Source of the DNA: an uncultured Clostridia bacterium
Lineage (GTDB): Bacteria; Bacillota; Clostridia; Oscillospirales; Ruminococcaceae
Direction: 5' to 3'
DNA: 7,485 nt
Assembly: GCA_947072265.1 (NCBI GenBank)
Contig: CAMTHN010000028.1
Location: 1 to 7,485 of the forward strand
The notes under the pieces were generated by a model that was not told the origin of the DNA, did not search any database, and saw only the letters and a program-made list of their open reading frames with translations. The number at the start of each line of letters is the position of its first letter. The first letter of the stretch is position 1. This document shows positions 1 to 6,676 of this stretch, piece after piece. Both the position numbers and the translations under genes were made by a program.

Positions 1-5
1 ATATT

Positions 6-10
6 AGGAG
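6..10 (+). promoter_or_regulatory. Ribosome binding site of ligA
   Basis: AGGAG lies 7 bases before the ATG at 18, which is ideal Shine-Dalgarno spacing and fixes the ligA start. Only 17 bases precede the gene in this window, so the promoter and any upstream gene cannot be seen. Confidence 0.85.
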
Positions 11-17
11 AATAAAG

Positions 18-2000
18 ATGAATCTATCAAATTTAAAAAAAAAGATAAAAGAGTTAAGAGAAAAAATTAGGTATCATAGCTATAAATATTATACCATTGA
101 TAGTCCTGAATTATCAGATTTTGAGTTTGATAATCTTATGATAGAATTAAAAAAAATTGAAGAAGAGAATCCAGATTTAATAACAAGTGATTCTCCTACA
201 CAAATAGTGGGACATCTTCCTTTAAATAGTTTTAAAAAAGTTTCTCATGATTTTAAGATGGATAGTTTGCAGGATGTTTTTAGTTATGATAAAATTTATG
301 AATTTGATAAACATGTTAGAGAAGTTGTAGAAAATCCAACTTATGTTGTTGAGCCTAAAATTGATGGGTTATCTGTATCTATAAAATATAGAGGAGGACA
401 ATATTATTTTGCAGCTACAAGGGGAGATGGATTTATAGGAGAAGATGTAACCTTAAATTTAGCAACTATTAAAAATCTTCCTAAAAAGATAGATTCGTAT
501 TTAGGGGATATTAATGTTAGAGGCGAAGTTTTTATTTCTGAAGAGAGTTTTATAGACTTGAATAAAGATATGGCTGATAAAGGAAAGCCTATTTTTAAAA
601 ACAAAAGAAATGCGGCAGCAGGATCTTTAAGGCAGAAAGATCCAAATATAACTAAACATCGAAATTTAAGTGTTTGTATATTTAATCTGCAAAATGATAT
701 AGACAATATTATTACACATCACTCTTCTTTAAATTTTTTAAAAAGTATGGGGTTTTTAGTTTCGTCATATTTTATGATAGGAGATGATATATCAAAATCC
801 ATAAAAATTATAGAAGATATATATAAGGATAGAATAAACTATCCTTTTGATATAGATGGAGTTGTAATTAAAGTTGATAGTTTTGAGAGCAGAAAAGATC
901 TAGGACAAACTAGTAAATTTCCTAAATGGGCAGTTGCATATAAATATCCGCCAGAAGAAAAAACTACAAAACTTTTAGATATAGAATTAAATGTAGGAAG
1001 AACAGGAACAATAACACCAACGGCTATATTTGATAGTATAGACCTTGCTGGAAGTAGTGTTAGGCGTGCTGTTCTTCATAACCAAGATTTTATAGATTTT
1101 CATATGATAAATATTGGAGATTTACTAGTTATTAGAAAAGCTGGAGAGATTATTCCTGAAATTGTTAGAAATATTAACAAAAATGATAATAAAGATATCT
1201 ACAAAATTCCTATGATTTGTCCGGAATGTGGATATACTTGTATTAAAGAAGATATTTTTGTAAAATGTGTTAACGAATTTTGCAAAGGTGTTTTAAAAAA
1301 ATCTTTGGTTCATTTTGTATCAAGAGATGGCATGAATATAGCTGGATTTGGAGAAGGTATAATAGATAAATTAGTTTCTTTAGATTTAGTGAAAGATTTA
1401 TCTGACATATATTATCTAACAGATAATCAATTTTTGTCTATTCCTAATATAGAGGAAAAAAGTTGTTTTAATATAAGAAAGAGCATAGAAAAATCTAAAA
1501 CACAGGATTTATATAGGTTTATATTTAGTTTAGGTATAATCCATATAGGTTTAAATGCATCTAAAATAATTTGCAAAAAGTTTAAAAATATAGATATTTT
1601 TCATACTCTTAAAAAAGAAGATGTTGTAAAAATTGATGGAATTGGTGATATTATTGCAAAAAGTTTTGTAGATTATTTTAGTTGTCAAAAGAATATTGAT
1701 ATGATAAATAGAATAAAATTAGCTGGTGTTAATTTTATTCATCAAAAAGAAGAAGAAGTTGGTTTATTTACAGGAGTATCTTTTGTTGTTACAGGAAAAC
1801 TTTTAGGGTATACCCGTAAAGAAGTTTTTGAGATTATAGAGAGTTTGGGAGGGGAATATAAAACTACTATTTCCTCTAAAACTAATTATTTATTGACAGA
1901 GGAAACCACAGGAAGTAAACTTGAAAAAGCGAAAAAATTGGGAGTTATTATAATAAATGAATCTCAATTTAATGATATAATTAATAATAAAAATAAATAA
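18..2000 (+). CDS. ligA: NAD+-dependent DNA ligase LigA
   Basis: LigA seals nicks in duplex DNA during replication (Okazaki fragment joining) and repair, using NAD+ as the source of AMP. The 660-residue length is normal for the family, and all domains are present in order. The N-terminal Ia domain (about residues 5-70) has the NAD+-binding YHSYKYY...D pattern. The adenylation domain (about 70-315) carries KIDG with the AMP-accepting lysine at residue 114, ATRGDG at 133-138, RGE at 168-170, DGVVIK at 280-285 and the YKYP lysine at 309. The OB fold follows, with NVGRTGTITP at 325-334. A four-cysteine zinc finger uses C401, C404, C417 and C422. Helix-hairpin-helix repeats span about 430-570, and a BRCT domain about 583-655. 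The start is set by AGGAG at 6-10. It is the first visible gene of a run continuing into gatC 18 bases downstream. In many Clostridia pcrA precedes ligA, but that region is outside the window. Nothing is broken or missing. Confidence 0.98.
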   Translation: MNLSNLKKKIKELREKIRYHSYKYYTIDSPELSDFEFDNLMIELKKIEEENPDLITSDSPTQIVGHLPLNSFKKVSHDFKMDSLQDVFSYDKIYEFDKHVREVVENPTYVVEPKIDGLSVSIKYRGGQYYFAATRGDGFIGEDVTLNLATIKNLPKKIDSYLGDINVRGEVFISEESFIDLNKDMADKGKPIFKNKRNAAAGSLRQKDPNITKHRNLSVCIFNLQNDIDNIITHHSSLNFLKSMGFLVSSYFMIGDDISKSIKIIEDIYKDRINYPFDIDGVVIKVDSFESRKDLGQTSKFPKWAVAYKYPPEEKTTKLLDIELNVGRTGTITPTAIFDSIDLAGSSVRRAVLHNQDFIDFHMINIGDLLVIRKAGEIIPEIVRNINKNDNKDIYKIPMICPECGYTCIKEDIFVKCVNEFCKGVLKKSLVHFVSRDGMNIAGFGEGIIDKLVSLDLVKDLSDIYYLTDNQFLSIPNIEEKSCFNIRKSIEKSKTQDLYRFIFSLGIIHIGLNASKIICKKFKNIDIFHTLKKEDVVKIDGIGDIIAKSFVDYFSCQKNIDMINRIKLAGVNFIHQKEEEVGLFTGVSFVVTGKLLGYTRKEVFEIIESLGGEYKTTISSKTNYLLTEETTGSKLEKAKKLGVIIINESQFNDIINNKNK

Positions 2001-2018
2001 TTTCTAGGAGATGTATTT

Positions 2019-2288
2019 ATGAAATTTGATTTAGAAAATATTGCAGATCTTTCTATGTTATATTCTGATGGGTTTGATAGAGATAAAATTTTAAAAAAGA
2101 TGGAATCTATTATTAAAATGGTAGAAGTTTTACCAGGAATTTCTATAAAAAATTCTGATGGTATTTGTGGAAATGAAGTTATACTTAGAGAAGATATTAT
2201 AGAACCTAGTTTATCTAGAGATGAAGTTTTAAAAAACGCACCATCTGTACAGGGTGGATGTATACTTGTTTCAAAAGTTATAGATTAG
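2019..2288 (+). CDS. gatC: Asp/Glu-tRNA amidotransferase subunit C
   Basis: GatC is the small subunit of the heterotrimeric GatCAB amidotransferase. In known structures it wraps around the GatA-GatB interface and stabilises GatA; it has no catalytic site. The 89-residue product is typical in size for the family. Its C-terminal half has the family signature LREDIIEPSLSRDEVLKNAP (residues about 56-75), followed by a glycine-containing turn and the VSKVID end, matching the usual P-rich LRxDxxxxS...NAP...VPKV pattern. The N-terminal half is predicted to be helical (residues about 2-35). AGGAG at 2006-2010 lies 8 bases before the ATG. A closer ATG at 2011 is out of frame and stops after three codons. 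The gene lies between ligA (18-base gap) and gatA (19-base gap), so all are probably cotranscribed. Identity rests on both the signature and the gatCAB order. Confidence 0.95.
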   Translation: MKFDLENIADLSMLYSDGFDRDKILKKMESIIKMVEVLPGISIKNSDGICGNEVILREDIIEPSLSRDEVLKNAPSVQGGCILVSKVID

Positions 2289-2291
2289 ATG

Positions 2292-2298
2292 GGAGGAG
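2292..2298 (+). promoter_or_regulatory. Ribosome binding site selecting the GTG start of gatA
   Basis: GGAGGAG, just after the gatC stop codon, lies 9 bases before the GTG at 2308. It is the purine-rich tract that supports the non-ATG start of gatA. The ATG at 2289 directly follows the gatC stop but is out of frame and closes after five codons, so it cannot start gatA. Confidence 0.8.
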
Positions 2299-2307
2299 AG
2301 GTTTAAG

Positions 2308-3768
2308 GTGGATCTTTTTAAAAAAAGTGGAACAGAATTAAGTTTTATGCTTAGATCTAAAGAATGCAGTGCTAGAGAGATTGTTTCTAGTATTTATACT
2401 AGAATAGATAGTGTAGAAGAAGAATTGGGTAGTTATGTAACGCTTACTAGGGATATGGCAGATAAAAAGGCTGATATTGTTGATAAAAAAATTGCAAGAG
2501 GCGAAATAATTTCTCCTCTTGCTGGAATTCCTGTAGGGGTTAAAGATAATATATTAGTTAAAGATATTAGAAATACATGTTCATCAAAAATGTTAGAAAA
2601 TTTTGTAGCACCGTATAATTCAACTGTTGTTGAGAAGATGTTGAATCAAGATTGCTTAATTATAGGAAAGTTGAATATGGATGAGTTTGCGATGGGTTCA
2701 TCTACAGAAACTTCATATTTTAAACATACAAAAAATCCACATAATTTAGATTGTGTTCCAGGTGGATCATCAGGTGGAAGTGCATCTTCGGTTGCTGGGT
2801 ATCAAGCAACCGTTTCTTTAGGTTCGGACACTGGTGGTTCGGTAAGACAACCTGCTTCATATTGTGGTATTGTGGGATTAAAACCTACCTATTCGTCTGT
2901 ATCTAGATATGGGCTTGTTTCATTTGCGTCTTCTTTAGATCAGATAGGTCCTATGGGTAGAACTGTAAAAGATGTTCATCTTTTGTATTCCGCTATATCT
3001 GGTTATGATAAAAAAGATAGAACTACTGTAGATATTAGTAATATATCTACAGATATTTCTGAACTTAAAAATTTATCTGGAATAAAGGTGGGTATTCCTT
3101 CAGAATATTATCTTACAGATAAAAATACAGATGTTATAAAAAGTATAGAAAATTTTATTAAATTTCTAGAAAAATCGGGTGCAGAGATAAAAGAAGTTAG
3201 TCTACCAAATACTAAATATTCTATACCTGTTTATTATATACTTTCATCTGCAGAAGCTTCATCTAATTTGGCAAGATTCGATGGTGTTAAGTATGGATAT
3301 AGGGCATCAGACTATACAAATTTTCAGGATATGTATAAGAAGACAAGAACAGAAGGATTTGGAGAAGAAGTTAAAACTAGGATTATGTTAGGAACATATG
3401 TTTTAAGTTCGGGTTATTATGATGCGTATTATAATAGGGCTCAAAGTATGAAAAATAGTATGAAACAAGATTTTGATAAGGTTTTTAAAGAGTGTGATAT
3501 TATAGTTACACCTACTACAACAACGACAGCTTTTAATTTAGGGGAAAAGATAAATGCACATATGGATATGTATACAAGTGATATATCTACAGCCGCTGCA
3601 AATATAACAGGGATACCAGCTATAAGCATACCATGTGGACGAGATTTAAAAGGTCTTCCAATAGGTGTTCAAATTATGGGCAAACATTTTTCAGAAAAAT
3701 TGTTGTTTGATGTTTCAAATTTTTATGAAAAAAGTATAGATGGATTTGATTTAGAAATTAAAATATAA
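2308..3768 (+). CDS. gatA: Asp/Glu-tRNA amidotransferase subunit A (glutaminase/amidase)
   Basis: GatA hydrolyses glutamine (or asparagine) to release ammonia. The ammonia is channelled to GatB to amidate Glu-tRNA(Gln) or Asp-tRNA(Asn). At 486 residues it is the normal family length. It belongs to the amidase-signature superfamily, and the Ser-cisSer-Lys triad is visible: K79 in PVGVKDN, S154 in the PGGSSGGS loop (151-158), and the nucleophile S178 in GSDTGGSVRQP (172-182). These positions agree with the numbering I recall for Staphylococcus aureus GatA. R358 (in TRIMLG) and D425 (in YTSDIS) are at the positions expected to hold the amide substrate. The ending, with GIPAISIPCG (435-444) and LPIGVQIMG (450-458), is also typical. 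Translation starts at GTG: the family's N-terminal homology begins right after it, and GGAGGAG lies 9 bases upstream. The gene is the third in the ligA-gatCAB run. No defect was seen. Confidence 0.98.
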   Translation: MDLFKKSGTELSFMLRSKECSAREIVSSIYTRIDSVEEELGSYVTLTRDMADKKADIVDKKIARGEIISPLAGIPVGVKDNILVKDIRNTCSSKMLENFVAPYNSTVVEKMLNQDCLIIGKLNMDEFAMGSSTETSYFKHTKNPHNLDCVPGGSSGGSASSVAGYQATVSLGSDTGGSVRQPASYCGIVGLKPTYSSVSRYGLVSFASSLDQIGPMGRTVKDVHLLYSAISGYDKKDRTTVDISNISTDISELKNLSGIKVGIPSEYYLTDKNTDVIKSIENFIKFLEKSGAEIKEVSLPNTKYSIPVYYILSSAEASSNLARFDGVKYGYRASDYTNFQDMYKKTRTEGFGEEVKTRIMLGTYVLSSGYYDAYYNRAQSMKNSMKQDFDKVFKECDIIVTPTTTTTAFNLGEKINAHMDMYTSDISTAAANITGIPAISIPCGRDLKGLPIGVQIMGKHFSEKLLFDVSNFYEKSIDGFDLEIKI

Positions 3769-3772
3769 ATTT

Positions 3773-3779
3773 GGAGGTG
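3773..3779 (+). promoter_or_regulatory. Ribosome binding site of gatB
   Basis: GGAGGTG is a near-complete match to the anti-Shine-Dalgarno sequence and lies 10-12 bases before the ATG at 3790. The spacing is longer than for the neighbouring genes. The GTG inside it (3777) is out of frame, so ATG 3790 remains the only sensible start. Confidence 0.75.
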
Positions 3780-3789
3780 TATTATTAGT

Positions 3790-5232
3790 ATGATAGAAAA
3801 TTATGACATAGTTATAGGCTTAGAGATACATGCAGAGCTTTCTACAAAAACAAAAATATATTGTGGTTGTAAAAATAAATTTGGACTAGAAGTTAATACA
3901 GTTTGTTGTCCTATCTGTCTAGGTATGCCAGGAGCTTTACCATCTTTAAATAAGGCTGTTGTCGATTATGCTATTAAGATGGGATATGCTTTAAATTGTA
4001 GTATAAATAGTGTTTCTAAGCAGGATAGAAAAAACTATTACTATCCAGATTTACCAAAAGCGTATCAAATTACACAGGATGAGGTTCCTCTTTGTTATGA
4101 TGGTCATGTTGATATATCTGTAGATGGGATACAGAAAAAAATTGGTGTAACTAGAATACATATAGAGGAAGATGCTGGAAAGCTTATTCATGATGATAGT
4201 TTTTCTGGAACACTAGTTGATTTTAATAGATGTGGTGTTCCTCTTATTGAAATTGTATCTGAACCAGATATGAGGAGTTCTAAAGAAGCAAAATCATATC
4301 TAGAAACTATAAAAATTATTCTTTCATATATGGGAATATCTGATTGTAAGATGCAAGAAGGTTCTTTAAGATGCGATGTAAATGTATCTGTTATGAAAAA
4401 GGGTTCTACTGAATATGGAACTAGATGTGAGATGAAGAATATTAGCACATTTAGTGGTGCTATCAAAGGGATAGAGTATGAGGCTAGAAGACAGGTTGAT
4501 ATTTTGGAATCTGGAGGAACTATTATTCAGCAAACAAGAAGATGGGATGATGATAAAGGAAAAAATTTTTTATTAAGAGAGAAAAAAAATGCAGATGATT
4601 ATAGATATTTTAGAGAACCTGATATAGGAAAAATAGTTATAACAGAAGAAAAACTATTAGATATAAAAAATTCTATACCAGAAATGCCAAATAAAAAAGT
4701 TTTAAGATATATTAAAGACTTTAAACTTTCTGAAAAAGAATCAACTTTAATAGTTGAAATGATAGATAGAAGTTTTCTTTTTGAAGCTGTTTTAAATATA
4801 GGTAATGTGAATCCTAAACTTGTTTCTAATTGGATATTAGGAGATATACTAGGTTATTTAAATGAAAAGAGTATATTATTAGATGAAACAAAGATAACTC
4901 CCCAAAAGTTATTTGATCTTATAAATTGTATAGAATCTAATATAATTTCTACTAGTAGTGGAAAGATTGTATTAATTGATATTTTTGAAACAGAAAAAAC
5001 AGTAGATGAAATTATATCAGAAAGATCGTTAAAACAAAATTCTGATATAGATAACCTTAAAAATGTAGTTATAAACATATTAAAAGCTAATGAAAAATCT
5101 GTTCTCGATTATAATAATGGAAAAACTAATGCTTTAGGTTTCGTTATAGGTCAGTGTATGAAGGAAACAAAAGGAAATGGAAACCCAGCTTTATTAAAAA
5201 AATTGGTTTTAGAACTTATAAAAAAAGACTAG
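3790..5232 (+). CDS. gatB: Asp/Glu-tRNA amidotransferase subunit B
   Basis: GatB binds the misacylated Glu-tRNA(Gln) or Asp-tRNA(Asn), activates the side-chain carboxylate with ATP, and transfers ammonia delivered from GatA. The 480-residue product begins with the family motif DIVIGLEIHAEL (residues 6-17). A zinc site follows, with C25, C27, C40 and C43 (YCGC... and CPICLGMPGALPSLN). The catalytic cradle contains DRKNYYYPDLPKAYQITQ (79-96), RIHIEEDAGKLIH (122-134), the CGVPLIEIVSEPD segment (148-160), GSLRCDVNVS (191-200), EMKN (214-217) and RWDDDKG (251-257). A helical tail of the YqeY-like type (about 320-480) binds the tRNA and ends with the GFVIGQCMKETKGNGNPALL segment (450-469). The start has GGAGGTG at 3773-3779. 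The gap to gatA is 21 bases. The stop codon TAG at 5230-5232 lies inside the stem of the transcription terminator. The sequence alone does not say whether Gln-tRNA, Asn-tRNA or both are made this way. Confidence 0.98.
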   Translation: MIENYDIVIGLEIHAELSTKTKIYCGCKNKFGLEVNTVCCPICLGMPGALPSLNKAVVDYAIKMGYALNCSINSVSKQDRKNYYYPDLPKAYQITQDEVPLCYDGHVDISVDGIQKKIGVTRIHIEEDAGKLIHDDSFSGTLVDFNRCGVPLIEIVSEPDMRSSKEAKSYLETIKIILSYMGISDCKMQEGSLRCDVNVSVMKKGSTEYGTRCEMKNISTFSGAIKGIEYEARRQVDILESGGTIIQQTRRWDDDKGKNFLLREKKNADDYRYFREPDIGKIVITEEKLLDIKNSIPEMPNKKVLRYIKDFKLSEKESTLIVEMIDRSFLFEAVLNIGNVNPKLVSNWILGDILGYLNEKSILLDETKITPQKLFDLINCIESNIISTSSGKIVLIDIFETEKTVDEIISERSLKQNSDIDNLKNVVINILKANEKSVLDYNNGKTNALGFVIGQCMKETKGNGNPALLKKLVLELIKKD

Positions 5233-5252
5233 TATACTAGTCTTTTTTTTTT
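5220..5252 (+). terminator. Intrinsic terminator of the ligA-gatCAB unit
   Basis: A perfect inverted repeat is centred between 5234 and 5235. GACTAG (5227-5232) pairs with CTAGTC (5237-5242) around a TATA loop. A run of A's (5220-5226) before the stem can pair with the following T's and lengthen it. A ten-T tract runs from 5243 to 5252. The hairpin covers the last three gatB codons, including its TAG stop. The upstream A run gives a T run on the other strand too, so the structure could also stop transcription from the right, although no minus-strand gene is seen nearby. Confidence 0.92.
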
Positions 5253-5294
5253 ATAATCAGAATATTATTAAATAGATTTTATTTTTATAATTTT

Positions 5295-6020
5295 ATGGAG
5301 ATGAACAAGATGAGGAATAGAAATAATAATAATAACAACGAGGAGAGCAATTTTTTTGATTTAGTTTTTGTACAATGTTCTGTGGTTGTATCATTGTTTA
5401 TAGTTTTAACTTTTATAAATATAATTAATGAAGATTTTTATAATGATTTAAAAAAAGGATTATCACTAGGATTAAATAATGATTATACCTTTGATAAAAT
5501 TTATAGAGGAATTATAGATAAAAACAAATCAAAAGAGGAAAATTTATTAGAGAAAAATAATAATAAAAAAGAAGATGAAAAAAAGTTACCTGATAATATT
5601 CATAAAGAGAAGGTAGATTTAGATATTGATATTGGACCTCCTATAGCGAAAGGAACGGTTAGTTCTATATTTGGATTTAGAAATATAGATGGAAATGAAA
5701 ATTTTCATACAGGGGTGGATATAGCAGCAGAAAGAGGAACGGATATATTGGGAGCATCAGAAGGAACAATAGTTGATATTGGAGTTTCAAAAAGTTTAGG
5801 AAATTATATTGAAATTCAATCAACTGGTGGAGCAAAGTTTTTATATGCTCATTGTGATGAAACTTTTGGGGAAAAAGGAAATATAGTTAAAAAAGGAGAA
5901 GTTATTGGTAAAGTAGGAAGTACAGGAGATTCTACAGGAAACCATCTTCATTTTTCTATAATAAAAGATGAAAAATACATAGATCCGTTTTACTATATTG
6001 AGAAAGATTTGTATGATTGA
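5295..6020 (+). CDS. spoIVFA: Membrane-anchored M23 (LytM) peptidase-domain protein, SpoIVFA-like
   Basis: The protein has a short cytoplasmic N-terminus with six asparagines (residues 10-15), one membrane segment (about 22-44), a charged lysine/glutamate/asparagine-rich linker (about 46-112) and a C-terminal LytM/M23 domain (about 115-236). The zinc and catalytic residues of active M23 enzymes are all present: H138 and D142 in HTGVD, H186 in YAHC, and H217 and H219 in HLHF. Numbering is from the ATG at 5295. The real start is probably the in-frame ATG at 5310, which has GGAG (5297-5300) 9 bases upstream, giving 236 residues; the ATGs at 5295 and 5301 have no usable site. Its place directly before an overlapping M50 protease gene matches the spoIVFA-spoIVFB pair. 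In B. subtilis, SpoIVFA holds the protease SpoIVFB inactive in the outer forespore membrane until SpoIVB cleaves it. SpoIIQ, another M23 sporulation protein, is the main alternative, but the SpoIVFB-like partner argues against it. Confidence 0.75.
   Translation: MEMNKMRNRNNNNNNEESNFFDLVFVQCSVVVSLFIVLTFINIINEDFYNDLKKGLSLGLNNDYTFDKIYRGIIDKNKSKEENLLEKNNNKKEDEKKLPDNIHKEKVDLDIDIGPPIAKGTVSSIFGFRNIDGNENFHTGVDIAAERGTDILGASEGTIVDIGVSKSLGNYIEIQSTGGAKFLYAHCDETFGEKGNIVKKGEVIGKVGSTGDSTGNHLHFSIIKDEKYIDPFYYIEKDLYD
5297..5300 (+). promoter_or_regulatory. Ribosome binding site pointing to the ATG at 5310
   Basis: GGAG overlaps the first of three in-frame ATGs (5295, 5301, 5310). Only the ATG at 5310 lies at a workable distance, 9 bases after it. 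The ATG at 5295 has only A/T-rich sequence and no purine-rich site upstream, and the one at 5301 abuts the site. This supports a protein beginning MRNRN. Confidence 0.65.
5322..5339 (+). repeat. Short trinucleotide repeat coding for Asn
   Basis: Four AAT codons followed by two AAC codons give six consecutive asparagines in the cytoplasmic N-terminus of the M23 protein, next to the likely start. It is a minor low-complexity tract, typical of very AT-rich genomes. Changes in copy number would keep the reading frame. Confidence 0.6.
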
Positions 6021-6609
6021 GTTTATTATATTTGGAATAAATATAAAGTTTAAATTTTTATTTTTTGCAGTAATTTCTCTTTTAGGAATTTTAGATAAAA
6101 CAAGTATTTCTATGATAGCCTTATTTAGCAGTTTAATACATGAATTTGGACATATTATTACTAGTTCTATCTGTAAAAAAAAACCAAAAGAGATATCTTT
6201 TGAGACATTTGGAATACGAATGTTTCAACCAGATAAAGTTATACCATATAATCAAGAAATGTTAATATTATTTTCAGGTCCATTATTAAATATTATACTA
6301 GCGTTTATATTTTTATTTTTCTATAAAGAAAGTAACAATTTTTTATTATGGGGATATTCTAATCTTATTATAGGTATTTTTAATCTTATACCTATAGGAA
6401 ATTTAGATGGTGGAAGAATTTTAAATATATTTTTAAAAAAATTTTTAGATTTAAAAAAATCTTACTTTATTGGTATGTTGTTTTCTTTGTTATTTTTAAT
6501 GCCTGTTATATTTATAGCTGTTAAAATAATTTTTGATAGTTATAATTTTAGTTTAGTATTAACTGTCGTGTATTTAATTTTAATTATATGTAATAAGGGG
6601 AATGATTGA
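6013..6609 (+). CDS. spoIVFB: M50 intramembrane metalloprotease, SpoIVFB-like
   Basis: This is a hydrophobic site-2-type zinc protease. From the ATG at 6013 it has 198 residues with about six membrane segments. The zinc motif HEFGH places H43, E44 and H47 at the same numbers as I recall for B. subtilis SpoIVFB. SGPLLN (88-93) and NLIPIGNLDGG (124-134), with the third ligand D132, complete the M50 signature. SpoIVFB cleaves pro-sigma-K within the mother-cell membrane around the forespore, releasing active sigma-K late in sporulation. The ATG at 6013 overlaps the upstream gene by 8 bases, so translation is probably coupled; only a weak GAGAAAG (6000-6006) precedes it. A TTG at 5998 would add five residues but has no ribosome binding site. 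Unlike the B. subtilis protein (288 residues), this one lacks the C-terminal CBS domain. A different M50 substrate is possible, but the SpoIVFA-like neighbour favours this role. Confidence 0.82.
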   Translation: MIEFIIFGINIKFKFLFFAVISLLGILDKTSISMIALFSSLIHEFGHIITSSICKKKPKEISFETFGIRMFQPDKVIPYNQEMLILFSGPLLNIILAFIFLFFYKESNNFLLWGYSNLIIGIFNLIPIGNLDGGRILNIFLKKFLDLKKSYFIGMLFSLLFLMPVIFIAVKIIFDSYNFSLVLTVVYLILIICNKGND

Positions 6610-6634
6610 AAAAAGAATTTTATTTTAGTATAAT
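6606..6634 (+). promoter_or_regulatory. Sigma-A-type promoter of rsmE
   Basis: TTGAAA (6606-6611) and TATAAT (6629-6634) are separated by 17 bases, an almost perfect vegetative promoter. Transcription would start near 6641, leaving a leader of about 35 bases before the rsmE ATG at 6677. The -35 box overlaps the TGA stop of the preceding protease gene (6607-6609). This suggests rsmE is expressed independently of the sporulation pair. Confidence 0.8.
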
Positions 6635-6665
6635 TTTATATAGTATTAAATTGATTTATAGTATT

Positions 6666-6669
6666 GGAG
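6666..6669 (+). promoter_or_regulatory. Ribosome binding site of rsmE
   Basis: GGAG within TTGGAGA lies 7 bases before the ATG at 6677, the expected distance, and supports that start. Confidence 0.75.
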
Positions 6670-6676
6670 ATATAGC

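Noticed and set aside
404..706. Open frame of 100 codons on the minus strand within ligA
   Set aside because: It lies opposite conserved LigA adenylation-domain codons, has no ribosome binding site support or recognisable motif, and is a by-product of AT-rich codon use.
2289..2306. Five-codon open frame starting right after the gatC stop and covering the gatA ribosome binding site, like a leader peptide
   Set aside because: No ribosome binding site precedes it, the codons are just the purine-rich Shine-Dalgarno tract, and there is no attenuator structure.
3441..3629. Minus-strand open frame opposite gatA with a hydrophobic product
   Set aside because: The hydrophobic appearance comes from reading conserved GatA codons in reverse; no start signal or homology pattern was seen.
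4188..5078. Minus-strand open frames opposite gatB (4188-4466 and 4854-5078)
   Set aside because: They mirror conserved GatB sequence and show no family signature, promoter or independent evidence of coding.
5998..6012. TTG start giving a five-residue longer SpoIVFB-like protein
   Set aside because: No ribosome binding site lies before it. The ATG at 6013 gives HEFGH numbering equal to that of B. subtilis SpoIVFB and a normal coupled overlap.
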